Origin: 2-02-FULL-45-10 sp964478235
GTDB lineage: Bacteria > Patescibacteriota > Patescibacteriia > Magasanikbacterales > GWA2-37-8
Direction of reading: 5' to 3'
Length of the DNA stretch: 64,000 nucleotides
Assembly (NCBI GenBank): GCA_964478235.1
Contig: CAYZGX010000003.1
Coordinates: 11,795 to 75,794, forward strand
Position 1 is the first letter of the stretch. Each line of letters starts with the position of its first letter. Of this stretch, positions 1 through 7,840 are shown piece after piece. The position numbers were made by a program, and so were the translations under genes. The notes below the pieces were generated by a model. That model was given only the letters and a program-made list of their open reading frames with translations, did not search any database and was not told the DNA's origin.

Positions 1-684
1 GACAAATAAGCCAGTCTGATGAACTAAAGCACGCAGTTGGTTGGTCACCAGTTTGCGATTACCACCGCTCGAGACAATAATAATCGGACGCTGTGCTTGC
101 GAAATAATGTCAGCAGCTTGGCGAATGGCTTTTTCATCAGCCACTGGGCGACGGTTGGGTAATGTTTCTATATCGTGGGTTTCTTCAAACTCGGTGCCAG
201 CAATATCTTCGGGGATTTCAATGTGTACTGCCCCCGGTCGCTCTTCGGAAGCGATAGTGATGGCGTTGTGAGCGGCTTTGCTCATAGATCGAGGGGTCGG
301 GACGCTCTCTGTCCATTTAGTAATCGGGCGCATGACCCCAACAATATCGACAATCTGAAATTGCGCCTGCCAATTTTCAAGCAAAGCTTTCTGGCCAGTA
401 ATAGCAATAAGTGGCATGCCACCAAGCTGGGCATAAGCCACGCCAGTTACCAGATTGAGCGCTCCGGGGCCAAGGGTGGCGAGACAAACACCTGGTTTGC
501 CGGTGAGGCGGCCATAGGTCGCGGCCATAAAAGCTGCCGACTGCTCATGGCGAGTGACAATAAGTTTTATTTTTGATTTGCGTAGCGCCTCTAAGAAATC
601 TAAATTTTCTTCACCGGGCAAAGCAAAACAATATTCAATCCCCTTTTGTTCTAAAATCTTTACGAAAATATCCGAAGTTGTCAT
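1..684 (-). CDS. Thiamine-diphosphate-dependent enzyme, acetolactate-synthase-like (partial)
   Basis: The first 228 codons are present; the C-terminal part lies beyond the left edge. The N-terminal TPP pyrimidine-binding domain is clear: LPGEENLDF near residues 22-30, RHEQSAAFMA with the likely catalytic Glu47, then the LATLGPGALN glycine stretch. This pattern belongs to the acetolactate synthase/pyruvate oxidase family, which decarboxylates pyruvate or a related 2-oxoacid on TPP. The substrate cannot be fixed from this half. The ATG at 684 lies 5 bases after the stop of the upstream aldehyde dehydrogenase, so the two are probably co-transcribed. No regulatory small subunit is visible. Confidence 0.85.
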   Translation of the reverse strand, partial: MTTSDIFVKILEQKGIEYCFALPGEENLDFLEALRKSKIKLIVTRHEQSAAFMAATYGRLTGKPGVCLATLGPGALNLVTGVAYAQLGGMPLIAITGQKALLENWQAQFQIVDIVGVMRPITKWTESVPTPRSMSKAAHNAITIASEERPGAVHIEIPEDIAGTEFEETHDIETLPNRRPVADEKAIRQAADIISQAQRPIIIVSSGGNRKLVTNQLRALVHQTGLFV

Positions 685-689
685 ACACT

Positions 690-2120
690 TTAAAAATCTT
701 TATTCACCACCAACACTTTAAGCTCGGTCATGTCTTCTATCGCATAGCGCACGCCTTCGCGGCCAAGCCCAGAATCTTTCACTCCACCATAAGGCATGTG
801 GTCAGCTCGATAACTTGAAGCGTTATTTATCACCACACCACCAACCTCTAAATGCTCAAAGGCATAATAGATTTCTTCAGCGGTATTGGTGAAAATGCCA
901 CACTGAAGACCAAAAGTTGAAGTATTTACTTTGGCGACAGCATCTTTGAAGTCGGTGTACGATTCTACCACTACAATTGGCGCAAAGGCTTCTTCGGCGC
1001 ACACCTGCATATCGCTCGTGGTGCCAGTGAGAATGGTTGGGCTGTAGCCAGTTCTAGCCACTCGCTGACCGCCATAGATAATTTTAGCTCCCTCAGAGAG
1101 TGCATCTTTGACCCAAGCATCGATACGATCGGTGTTGGCGACATCAATCATGCTTGAGAACATCGTACCTTCAGTTAGCGGATCGTCATAGACAAATTTT
1201 TTAGCCTCTTCAACGAGACCGGCCAAGAAAACATCTTTTATTTTTTCATGGACATAGATACGCTGCGTGTGGACACAGCTCTGCCCACTCTGCCCAAAGG
1301 CAGCCGTGCCAATTTTTTTAAATACCTTTGCTAAATTAGCTGTTGGGGTGATGATTACAGCAGCATTACCACCAAGCTCAAGTACTACTTTTTTCTTGCC
1401 AGCGCGGGCTTTCATCGCCCAGCCAACATGAGGCGATCCGGTGAAGGTGAGAAGTTTAAAACGATCATCAGTGACAAGCTGGTCACCCACTTCACGATCC
1501 ATCGGAAGAATGGAAACGGCCCCTTTTGGTAATGTAGTTTCGGCGATTAATTCAGCGAGGAGGAGGGCGGATAATGGTGTTTTGGAAGCAGGTTTTAGAA
1601 TGATTGGACAACCAACAGCAATCGCTGGGGCAAGCTTATGAGCCACTAAATTGAGTGGAAAATTAAAAGGGGCAATAGCCGAGACGAGGCCAACGGGAAA
1701 GCGGCGTACAGTCGCTTCATGGTTGGCGCTACTTGGAGCTCTATCTAGTGCCAACCATTCGCCGTTTATGCGTTTTGCTTCTTCGGCTCCGTCGGTAAAG
1801 GTTTGAATAGCTCGGTCTACCTCTAAGCGACCAAAAAAGAGTGGTTTGCCAGCTTCAATCGCCATGATTTCAGCAAACTCTTCTTTGCGAGCAGATAATC
1901 CACGAGCAATATGGAGTAAAGCTTCAGCTCGAATATGCACCGGGAGGGCGCGAAGCTCAGCTTCAATCGCTTGTGCCGCGAGAATAGCCTGTTCAAGCTG
2001 ATCTTTGGTTGCTAAAAAGCTTTCAGCCTCAACCTGGTTGGTGTAGGGGCTAATAATTGGTAGTGGTGTCGGAGTTTCTACAAAATTTCCAGCCAGAAAA
2101 ATAGGATAAGAGGCTTTCAT
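690..2120 (-). CDS. NAD(P)-dependent aldehyde dehydrogenase
   Basis: A full-length 476-residue aldehyde dehydrogenase, which oxidises an aldehyde to the acid (or acyl phosphate) with NAD(P). ELGGN carries the general-base Glu248, and GQSGQSC carries the nucleophile Cys282; PFNFPLN and FTGSPHVG are the usual cofactor-binding stretches. The sequence has some likeness to GapN/succinate-semialdehyde types, but the substrate is not predictable. It is the first gene of a two-gene unit with the TPP enzyme, which hints at a linked 2-oxoacid-to-acid route (inference). A GGCTAAGATAGGC motif lies about 30 bases upstream of the start, on the same strand; similar motifs occur near other promoters in this window. 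Confidence 0.9.
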   Translation of the reverse strand: MKASYPIFLAGNFVETPTPLPIISPYTNQVEAESFLATKDQLEQAILAAQAIEAELRALPVHIRAEALLHIARGLSARKEEFAEIMAIEAGKPLFFGRLEVDRAIQTFTDGAEEAKRINGEWLALDRAPSSANHEATVRRFPVGLVSAIAPFNFPLNLVAHKLAPAIAVGCPIILKPASKTPLSALLLAELIAETTLPKGAVSILPMDREVGDQLVTDDRFKLLTFTGSPHVGWAMKARAGKKKVVLELGGNAAVIITPTANLAKVFKKIGTAAFGQSGQSCVHTQRIYVHEKIKDVFLAGLVEEAKKFVYDDPLTEGTMFSSMIDVANTDRIDAWVKDALSEGAKIIYGGQRVARTGYSPTILTGTTSDMQVCAEEAFAPIVVVESYTDFKDAVAKVNTSTFGLQCGIFTNTAEEIYYAFEHLEVGGVVINNASSYRADHMPYGGVKDSGLGREGVRYAIEDMTELKVLVVNKDF

Positions 2121-2194
2121 ACGGATAAGGTAAAAGTAAAGAGAGTGTAAAGCCTATCTTAGCCCCTCGCCGAGCCTTTGTCTAGCACACTGCC

Positions 2195-2230
2195 TAAACA
2201 AAAAACCGATCGCCTGAAGCGACCGGTTTG
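2195..2230 (-). terminator. Rho-independent terminator after the DoxX gene
   Basis: Read on the minus strand, an AAACCGGTCGC / GCGATCGGTTT hairpin with a short loop is followed by a run of T residues. It lies 14 bases beyond the DoxX stop codon and separates that gene from the aldehyde dehydrogenase unit. Confidence 0.85.
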
Positions 2231-2244
2231 AACTAAGAGATAGT

Positions 2245-2736
2245 TTATTTCTTTTCACAACCACCACAACCGCCACTGCCACAGCAATCATCTTTTTTTG
2301 CTTCTTCTGAAACAGCTTTACAGCGTTTACAGCAACATTCACAGTCGAGTACGCGCCAAGCGCCAGCTCCACCAGTAGCGATAGAGAGAAGGCCTCCAAG
2401 AGCTAAGACAGGAACAAATAAACCAGTCAAAGGTCCTTTGAGGTGAGCGATAAAGATGGCTACAAGCATGATAATTGCCAAGACACCAGCTGCATAGCGA
2501 GCAAAGAGGCCGAGAGCGACCATAATACCGCCAGCTAATTCAAGACCGCCGATGAGGTAGGCCCAGAGTTCACCGCCACCAGGAAGACCCATGCTGCCAA
2601 ACATGCCAGCAGTCATCGCATGTCCAGCGGTGAGCTTCATCCAGCCAGCGTAGATAAATACAAAAGCCAAAGCTAAACGAAGAGCTAAGAGGCCAGCAGC
2701 CTTTACTCGGCCACTGTTACATCCTTCTTTACACAT
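2245..2736 (-). CDS. DoxX-family membrane protein with Cys-rich ends
   Basis: 163 residues with about four hydrophobic helices between residues 14 and 130. The pattern LALRLALAFVFIYAGWMKL, followed by GGLELAGGIMVALGLFARYAAGVLA, is typical of DoxX/DoxD-like proteins. These are small integral membrane proteins linked to redox or sulfur metabolism, without a firm biochemical role. Unusual here are the tails: the N-terminus starts MCKEGC, and the C-terminus holds CECCCKRC and then DCCGSGGCGGC, about twelve cysteines in total, suggesting metal binding or disulfides. It is monocistronic, with its own terminator. Upstream is the convergently spaced NDH-2 gene on the same strand. Confidence 0.8.
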   Translation of the reverse strand: MCKEGCNSGRVKAAGLLALRLALAFVFIYAGWMKLTAGHAMTAGMFGSMGLPGGGELWAYLIGGLELAGGIMVALGLFARYAAGVLAIIMLVAIFIAHLKGPLTGLFVPVLALGGLLSIATGGAGAWRVLDCECCCKRCKAVSEEAKKDDCCGSGGCGGCEKK

Positions 2737-2782
2737 AGTGTAGTAATTTATAGTTAATTAAAGGGCGAGCGTTACAAACTCG

Positions 2783-4012
2783 CTATTTTTTTTCTAAAGC
2801 AATTATATAGCCAAATCCAAAGAGGTGCAAGGTCCAATCAATAATGAGGGTAATTTTTCGGACAATACCAGGTATAAACAATAGATAGACAGTGCGGCGG
2901 ATCCACCAAGCGAACAGCCCTTCAAACACAAAGCCGTATAAGACAGCGATAGCATAGCGGTCGCCAATCGGCATAAGTGTGCCGGCAGATTTAAAAATAA
3001 ACGGTTTGAGGCGTGTTTGGCGAATACTCGCTACAATATGGCGAGCTACATAGAGGCCTTGATGATGAGCGACTTCGCCCAGTTGCGGATAGGGGCGTTC
3101 TGCTCCTGGAGCTTGAGCCAAAGCGACATCGCCGACACCGTAAAGAGTGGAAAAAGCAGTGTGCTGGAGAAAATCATTGACGCGAATACGGCCTTTTTCG
3201 CAAACTTCTTCGGGTAAAATAGTGCTAGCGGTATTTCCAATGCCGGTACACCAAAAAGTAATATCACTTGGCAATGTTTCTCCAGTACCAAGCAATACTT
3301 CTTTTTCGCGAACCTCTTTAACAGCTGTGCCGGTTCGAACAGTAATCTGCAAACGCTGTAATTTCTTTAAAACTTTTTGTTGAGCTTTAACTGGTAGGAC
3401 GCCAGCTACCGCTGGAGATGATTCAACTACGGTAAGAGTGATAGCAGTTGTTGGAAATAATTTTTTAAGAGCATGTTCGCGCAAAAAAGCGAGCTGACCC
3501 ACGACTTCGACCCCGGTGTAGCCACCACCGACCACAGTTAGGTGAAGCTTTTTAGGTTGTTTTTCTAAATGTTTAATGATTCTTTCGCGAAAATGCATGG
3601 CTTGAGTGAGGGTGCGGACAGTTTCAGCATAGGTGTCGGCTCCAGGAACGCCAAAAAAATTCAAACCACTACCAATCGCCATAACACAGTAGTCGTAGGT
3701 GATAGTTCCTTCAGAGGTGGTGAGAGTTTTTGTTTTTGGATCAAGGGCTGTAATGGAAGCTTTAAGAAAACGATGAGGAGTGTTGTAAGTGAGCTCACGA
3801 AGTGGGACGGTCGCGTGAGATGGTAAAACCGAACCAGTTGCTACCTCATGAAGGAGTGGGGTAAAAGTAAAATAATCATTTTCATCAATGATGGTTATGG
3901 TTTTATGGATACCGTGACGCTTGAACAGTTTGGAAAGTTCGCGAAATGTCTCAAAGCCACCAATACCGGCGCCGAGAATAACGACATCACTGTGTTGTTG
4001 AGGTAAAGACAT
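2783..4012 (-). CDS. ndh: Type II NADH:quinone oxidoreductase (NDH-2 family)
   Basis: About 409 residues of the two-dinucleotide-fold flavoprotein family. The FAD motif GAGIGG is near residue 16, the NAD motif VVGGGYTGVEV near 160, and the second FAD motif LYGVGDVA near 300, followed by AHHQG. A C-terminal hydrophobic and basic region (YLLFIPGIVRK, then an amphipathic tail) fits membrane attachment. NDH-2 passes electrons from NADH to quinone without proton pumping, but no quinone pathway or terminal oxidase gene is in the window. An ATG nine codons upstream (4039) is possible. I prefer 4012 because the longer form adds residues not expected before the flavin fold. The gene stops in TAG. Confidence 0.85.
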   Translation of the reverse strand: MSLPQQHSDVVILGAGIGGFETFRELSKLFKRHGIHKTITIIDENDYFTFTPLLHEVATGSVLPSHATVPLRELTYNTPHRFLKASITALDPKTKTLTTSEGTITYDYCVMAIGSGLNFFGVPGADTYAETVRTLTQAMHFRERIIKHLEKQPKKLHLTVVGGGYTGVEVVGQLAFLREHALKKLFPTTAITLTVVESSPAVAGVLPVKAQQKVLKKLQRLQITVRTGTAVKEVREKEVLLGTGETLPSDITFWCTGIGNTASTILPEEVCEKGRIRVNDFLQHTAFSTLYGVGDVALAQAPGAERPYPQLGEVAHHQGLYVARHIVASIRQTRLKPFIFKSAGTLMPIGDRYAIAVLYGFVFEGLFAWWIRRTVYLLFIPGIVRKITLIIDWTLHLFGFGYIIALEKK

Positions 4013-4108
4013 ATAATAAGGAAAAACTAATAGCTTCATTATAGCAAGCAGAGTATAAAATAGATAGCTAAAGCAGTCTCCTTGTTTTTTGATTTCAAAA
4101 AAGGTACT

Positions 4109-5095
4109 ATGCCGTTACCAATCTCTATGATTTTATTTCTCTACGGCGAAGATACACTGCGCAGTCAGGTGTATGTACGACAATCTATCGAAAAGTTTCG
4201 TCGCGAGCGTGATCCGCAGGGGTATAATACCGCCCGGCTGGACGCCAAGACTGTTGATGCTGGAAAAATTATGGCCGAAATTACCTCGGCGCCCTTTTTG
4301 GCACAAAAACGAATGGTAGTGATTGAAAATATTGCTTCAACAACTAACAAAGAGCTTATCCGAGCCTTTAGCGAACGGCTAGATGTTGGCATTCCCGACA
4401 GTACTATTGTTGTTATTTGGCAACATGAGCCGGTTGGTAAGGCTAAAGAATGTAAAGAATTGTTTGAACGCCTAAAAAAAGAAAAATACGCGCAAGAATT
4501 TGAAGCATTGGCTGGAGAGACGCTCGTTGCCTGGATTAAAAAAGAAGTTGCTACTGCTGGGGGTGCTATTGAGCTAGGCGCTGTGCCAGCTATTGCTGCT
4601 CTTGGTGGAAAAGATATGTGGTTGGTGTCTGGAGTGGTGGCTCAGCTTGCAGCCTATGCCAACGGCCGAATAATTACTGCGTCTGACGTGGCATTGTTTG
4701 TTCCTGAAAAGCTCGACGATAATGTTTTTTCTTTAGTCGAGGCGCTGGTAAGTGGAAATAGGAAAAAAGCCAGCTTATTAATGTTTGAACAACGTCGCTT
4801 AGGGCAAGATGATATGCGCTTATTTAGCTTGATTGCCTGGCAGTTTCGTGTGTTAGTTGCGCTATCTGACGCCATGCTTCACGAGCCAGGTATTCCAAGC
4901 GAGGTCTTGGCTAAACAATTAGAGATTCACCCTTTTGTCGTCAAAAAAAATCTACCGCTCATTAGACGGTTTTCGCCTCAGGCGCTGCTCCGTATTCACA
5001 ACGAGCTCGTGGCAATAGATGGCGCCACAAAAAATGGTCGAGCCGATCAAGGACTGCTCCTCGACCGACTAGTGGAAGTGGTGGCTGTAAAATAA
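4109..5095 (+). CDS. holA: DNA polymerase III subunit delta
   Basis: 328 residues resembling HolA, the clamp-loader subunit that opens the sliding clamp. Features seen are the N-terminal LYGEDTLR, the RRERDP and VVIENIAS segments, and a C-terminal helical region with QFRVLVALSD and FVVKKNLPLIRRFSP, as in the family (PF06144 type). The reading frame is open upstream to a TTG at 4082, but the ATG at 4109 gives the expected N-terminus, with a weak AAAGG nearby. It is convergent with rpsT and shares a terminator with it. In many bacteria holA and rpsT are neighbours, which supports both calls. Confidence 0.85.
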   Translation: MPLPISMILFLYGEDTLRSQVYVRQSIEKFRRERDPQGYNTARLDAKTVDAGKIMAEITSAPFLAQKRMVVIENIASTTNKELIRAFSERLDVGIPDSTIVVIWQHEPVGKAKECKELFERLKKEKYAQEFEALAGETLVAWIKKEVATAGGAIELGAVPAIAALGGKDMWLVSGVVAQLAAYANGRIITASDVALFVPEKLDDNVFSLVEALVSGNRKKASLLMFEQRRLGQDDMRLFSLIAWQFRVLVALSDAMLHEPGIPSEVLAKQLEIHPFVVKKNLPLIRRFSPQALLRIHNELVAIDGATKNGRADQGLLLDRLVEVVAVK

Positions 5096-5133
5096 AATAT
5101 CCCGGCTGCCTCAAGCAGTCGGGATATTTTTTT
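5096..5133. terminator. Bidirectional terminator between holA and rpsT
   Basis: An AATATCCCG / CGGGATATT stem with an inner GCTG/CAGT extension is followed by seven T residues on the plus strand. The minus strand has a T-rich stretch (TTTTATTTTA) after it, so it can serve both convergent genes. Confidence 0.85.
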
Positions 5134-5144
5134 GAAGTAACTAG

Positions 5145-5402
5145 TTATTTTTTCTTGCTGTTGATTTTTTTCATCAAGCGAGAAATTTTGCGAGCTGCAG
5201 TGTTCTTTTTGATAACACCGAGGCGAGCAGCTTTGTCGAGAGCTTTCTGAGCAGCTACCAATAATTTTTTGGCTTCAGCTGGAGTGGTAGCCTTGGTAAC
5301 GTGCTTGATAGCAGTCTTGAAAGCGTCGCGGCGAAGTAAATTCGCAGCAGCATTCTTCTTGCTTTGGCGGAGAGCCTTAGCGGCATTTTGCTTATTTGGC
5401 AT
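5145..5402 (-). CDS. rpsT: 30S ribosomal protein S20
   Basis: 85 residues, very Lys/Ala-rich, starting MPNKQNAAKALRQSKKNAA, with later LLVAAQKALDKAARLGVIKKNTAARKISRLMKKI. This is the standard S20 helix bundle that binds the 5' domain of 16S rRNA, and the length matches the family. No Shine-Dalgarno sequence precedes the ATG; the bases before it read CATATATACT. A sigma-70-like promoter about 110 bases upstream leaves a leader of about 105 bases, which would allow the translational autoregulation known for S20 elsewhere (inference). Confidence 0.95.
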   Translation of the reverse strand: MPNKQNAAKALRQSKKNAAANLLRRDAFKTAIKHVTKATTPAEAKKLLVAAQKALDKAARLGVIKKNTAARKISRLMKKINSKKK

Positions 5403-5513
5403 AGTATATATGAGGTAAACACTACCTATGTGAGAGAGCTACAAGGAGTGTGTAAAATAGTCCTGAGTCAAGCCCCTCGTGTGACAACAAGGGAACAAGG
5501 CTAGAATGGCGTC

Positions 5514-5542
5514 AGTATAGAGCAAAATCAGCGTTTCGTCAA
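5514..5542 (-). promoter_or_regulatory. Promoter of rpsT
   Basis: On the minus strand, TTGACG, 17 bases, TATACT. The predicted start near 5507 gives a leader of about 105 nucleotides before rpsT. Confidence 0.7.
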
Positions 5543-5554
5543 GTGGTGGAGCGG

Positions 5555-6619
5555 TTATTCGAGGTTTGGTTTATCAAGCAAGATAGGTTCAACAGTCTTT
5601 TCCCCGTCAGTAATGCGAATAACATCTTTATCAATCTTATTAAACTCTTTATAGGCGTTATTATAATGAGAGACGCTGGTACCAAGTGTATTGCCTAATT
5701 TTTTGAGATAATCTTCGTAGGCCAGGATATGTTTTCCTAAATCTTCCACTCGTTCACGGATCTCTTTGGCTGATTCTTCAATTTTCATCGCCCGCAAACC
5801 CTGCATGACTGTTTGCAGGTAGGCTAAAAACGAAGTTGGTGACACAATAATGACATGACGTTCGCGGAAAGCGTATTCAATCAAATCGTGAGTGTTGGCC
5901 TTGATAGCGCCGACTTGATTAACAAGTAAATCATAATAAATACCTTCGGCTGGAATGAACATGAAAGCGAAATCCATCGTCCCCTCTTTTTGTTTGATAT
6001 ATTTACTTGTTTCGTCAATGCGCTTCTTGAGGTCGTTTCTGAACAATGTTTCCAGCTCTTTTCGTCGTTCTGGATCTTTTTCTTGAGCGAGGCGATTATA
6101 GTTTTCGAGACTGAATTTGGAATCAACAGGAATAATTTGGTCTTTAATAAAGATAGCCGCGTCGACAATGTCGCCATCTTTAAAAGCATATTGCATTTGG
6201 TACGAACCAGGAGGTAAAACATTTTTAAGAACATTTTCCAGGAGGTATTCGCCAAGAATACCGCGGTGTTTTGGGTTCTGAAGAACGTCTTCAATATTCT
6301 GCAACTGAGTTGCAAAACCAATGAGCTGCTTGTTGGTCTCGTCAATTTTGGTAAGACGCTCAGTAAGGTCGGCAACAATTTTAACATTTTGGCCAAACTG
6401 GTGCTGAACAGTCTGGTTGAGATCTCGCTTGGCTTCCGACACGGTTCGATTGGTGTCAGACATCTTTTGATCAATCAACCGGGTCAAATCCTGAAGCTGT
6501 TGCTGCATCATAAGAAACGACTGGTCGTTTTCGCGCGAGTCCTTCTTTTTGAGGACAGTAACAAGTCCTACAGCGACTGCTATAAGGACAAGAACGAGAA
6601 TAACAAAGGAAAGTTCCAT
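5555..6619 (-). CDS. rmuC: RmuC-family DNA recombination protein
   Basis: About 354 residues. An N-terminal membrane helix (residues 3-24, LSFVILVLVLIAVAVGLVTV) is followed by a coiled coil to about residue 110 and then the RmuC nuclease-like core: NPKHRGILGEYLLENVL, VDAAIFIKD, IPVDSKFSLENY and later AEGIYYDLL and VIIVSPTSFLAYLQTV. RmuC limits inversions at short inverted repeats in E. coli; it is related to restriction-endonuclease folds. The frame is open 18 codons further upstream (6673), but the start at 6619 places the membrane helix at the N-terminus as usual. It runs divergently from tRNA-Arg. Confidence 0.88.
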   Translation of the reverse strand: MELSFVILVLVLIAVAVGLVTVLKKKDSRENDQSFLMMQQQLQDLTRLIDQKMSDTNRTVSEAKRDLNQTVQHQFGQNVKIVADLTERLTKIDETNKQLIGFATQLQNIEDVLQNPKHRGILGEYLLENVLKNVLPPGSYQMQYAFKDGDIVDAAIFIKDQIIPVDSKFSLENYNRLAQEKDPERRKELETLFRNDLKKRIDETSKYIKQKEGTMDFAFMFIPAEGIYYDLLVNQVGAIKANTHDLIEYAFRERHVIIVSPTSFLAYLQTVMQGLRAMKIEESAKEIRERVEDLGKHILAYEDYLKKLGNTLGTSVSHYNNAYKEFNKIDKDVIRITDGEKTVEPILLDKPNLE

Positions 6620-6688
6620 AGAAAAAGCATAAAAGTATGGCTTTAGTGTAGCATCACCTGGGCAAAAAGTCACTGAACAAGCCGAGGA

Positions 6689-6718
6689 TAGACAGCTAAG
6701 CGCTCCGTAGGCTATACT
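6689..6718 (+). promoter_or_regulatory. Promoter of tRNA-Arg
   Basis: TAGACA, 18 bases, TATACT, ending 10 bases before the tRNA. One mismatch in each hexamer from consensus. Confidence 0.6.
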
Positions 6719-6728
6719 TTGGACGTCT

Positions 6729-6800
6729 GCCCCCGTAGTTCAATGGATAGAACAGTCCCGTCCTAAGGGATAGATGTACGTTCGATTCGTGCTGGGGGCA
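6729..6800 (+). tRNA. tRNA-Arg (anticodon CCT)
   Basis: 72 bases fold into a full cloverleaf: acceptor GCCCCCG/TGGGGGC, D stem GTTC/GAAC, anticodon stem GTCCC/GGGAT with loop GTCCTAA, T stem GTACG/CGTGC with loop TTCGATT. Anticodon CCT reads AGG. No CCA is encoded. A terminator follows directly. Confidence 0.93.
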
Positions 6801-6807
6801 CAAGATC

Positions 6808-6844
6808 AAAAGCCCGCCACTTCTCGTGGTGGGCTTTTATTATA
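6808..6844 (+). terminator. Terminator after tRNA-Arg
   Basis: AAAAGCCCGCCAC / GTGGTGGGCTTTT hairpin with a 5-base loop and a following T-rich tail. Confidence 0.88.
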
Positions 6845-6869
6845 TCAGGATAAAGAAAAGATAAAGACG

Positions 6870-6893
6870 TTTGTATAGATTATTGTATACAAA
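6870..6893. promoter_or_regulatory. Palindromic operator copy 1 (imperfect)
   Basis: TTTGTATA, 6 bases, TGTATACAAA. The outer arms match the perfect copy at 7019-7042 while the centre differs. The binding protein is unknown; the adjacent TrmB-type regulator is one candidate. Confidence 0.5.
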
Positions 6894-7018
6894 CACAAAA
6901 ACACCTTTGTAGAGGGAGGCGGACGATCACTTCTGAGCATCTTTTAGTCAAAAAAGTGGCTAAAATTAGCTAAGAGTGTGGATAACTTTGTGGGTAAGTG
7001 GATACTTTCTGTGTTTAA

Positions 7019-7042
7019 TTTGTATACACTAGTGTATACAAA
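7019..7042. promoter_or_regulatory. Palindromic operator copy 2 (perfect 24-bp inverted repeat)
   Basis: A perfect inverted repeat with half-site TTTGTATACACT and centre ACTAGT. Its outer arms recur 149 bases upstream. A long exact palindrome in a non-coding stretch is typical of a dimeric repressor site. Confidence 0.6.
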
Positions 7043-7095
7043 GAAATCAAAAGAGACCATTCGTAATGGCTTTATCCACTGTTTTGTTGTCAGAA

Positions 7096-7111
7096 TGTTT
7101 CCCGTGAAACA
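7096..7111. other. parS-like site, one mismatch
   Basis: TGTTTCCCGTGAAACA differs in one base from the ParB consensus TGTTTCACGTGAAACA. It lies 3 bases beyond the end of the TrmB-type gene. Confidence 0.7.
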
Positions 7112-7113
7112 CT

Positions 7114-7821
7114 CTAGATACTTTTCAGCATTCTAAAGAGTATCTGGAATGTTCTACCCACCTCTTTTTGCGTGATAACCGTGGCAAAAGCCGGCTCAAG
7201 TGCCGTAATGAGGGCAATTGTGTCGTTCCACTGTAAAATAATGGTCGCTGATAAGGCTTTTTCGTCCTTTTCAGCGCTTTCTTCGGCTATCGACCCACCA
7301 ATTGTTTCACGTGAAACAATTGGTAAGCCAATATGGGTATAGGTAATACCCCGTTGTTTTATTTGATCGGTAAAAAAAGTGTACAACTCCCCCGTAGCTG
7401 CCTGAAGTGGGCTTAGTTCACCAAATAAGGTAATAATCGGCGCATCAAGCGCTTTGTAGAAAAGAGTTCGCACCGCCTCCCACCCCTCGAAAAAGCTAAT
7501 CTGCGGTTTAAACTTTTGAGGAGTATACAGAGCTTGGAGATCTGGGATGATCTGTTGAGCTAAGGACTGTTGGCGCTCCAACATTTGAATAACTGATTCT
7601 GGATTTTTGGCACGATAGGCCTTTCGCTTACCATCGGGCATTTCTTCGATCAAACCTTTTTCTTGAAGGCTTTCAAAAATGTGGTAACAGTTGGTGCGGG
7701 CGATTTTTGTTTCACGTGAAACAATTGGTGGGGTAGTCAGACCGTTTGACAATAAAAAAAGATAGACAGTTGTTTCTGAAGGGGTGAGTCCAAGTTGGCG
7801 AAGTGTGGCTTGAATGTCCAT
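7114..7821 (-). CDS. TrmB-type transcriptional regulator carrying two parS sites
   Basis: 235 residues. An N-terminal winged helix (LGLTPSETTVYLFLLSNG, then TNCYHIFESLQEKGLIEEMPDGKRKAYRAK) is of the TrmB/HTH type, followed by a helical linker (LERQQSLAQQIIPDLQALY) and a C-terminal effector-like domain (FFEGWEAVRTLFYKALD). Such regulators often sense sugars or other ligands. The peptide IVSRET occurs twice (near residues 34 and 168) only because both parS sites are read in the same frame. The gene starts about 13 bases after its predicted transcription start and faces the surface locus divergently, so it may regulate itself and that locus. Confidence 0.82.
   Translation of the reverse strand: MDIQATLRQLGLTPSETTVYLFLLSNGLTTPPIVSRETKIARTNCYHIFESLQEKGLIEEMPDGKRKAYRAKNPESVIQMLERQQSLAQQIIPDLQALYTPQKFKPQISFFEGWEAVRTLFYKALDAPIITLFGELSPLQAATGELYTFFTDQIKQRGITYTHIGLPIVSRETIGGSIAEESAEKDEKALSATIILQWNDTIALITALEPAFATVITQKEVGRTFQILFRMLKSI
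7303..7318. other. parS site, perfect, inside the TrmB-type gene
   Basis: TGTTTCACGTGAAACA matches the conserved ParB/Spo0J binding site exactly. The symmetry extends to a perfect 28-bp palindrome at 7297-7324. It is read in frame on the minus strand as PIVSRETIG. Confidence 0.88.
7708..7723. other. parS site, perfect, inside the TrmB-type gene
   Basis: A second exact TGTTTCACGTGAAACA, 405 bases from the previous one, read in frame as PIVSRETKI in the winged-helix region. ParB loading at clustered parS sites near the origin is well established in bacteria. Confidence 0.88.
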
Positions 7822-7840
7822 AATCTAATTGTCAAAAAAA

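Larger units (their letters stand above)
6845..7113. other. Candidate replication-origin region (DnaA-box-like sites)
   Basis: No gene is seen in these 270 bases. A perfect DnaA box (TTATCCACA on the minus strand) lies at 6977-6985. A one-mismatch box TTATCCACT is at 7072-7080 and a weaker AGTGGATAC at 6997-7005. Two copies of a 24-bp palindromic operator lie at 6870-6893 and 7019-7042, and a degenerate parS site is at 7096-7111. A GGCTAAAATTAGCTAAG palindrome is at 6958-6974. An A+T-rich tract follows at about 7845-7935. The neighbouring gene carries two perfect parS sites. Origin function is inference: dnaA, dnaN and parAB are not in the window. Confidence 0.45.
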
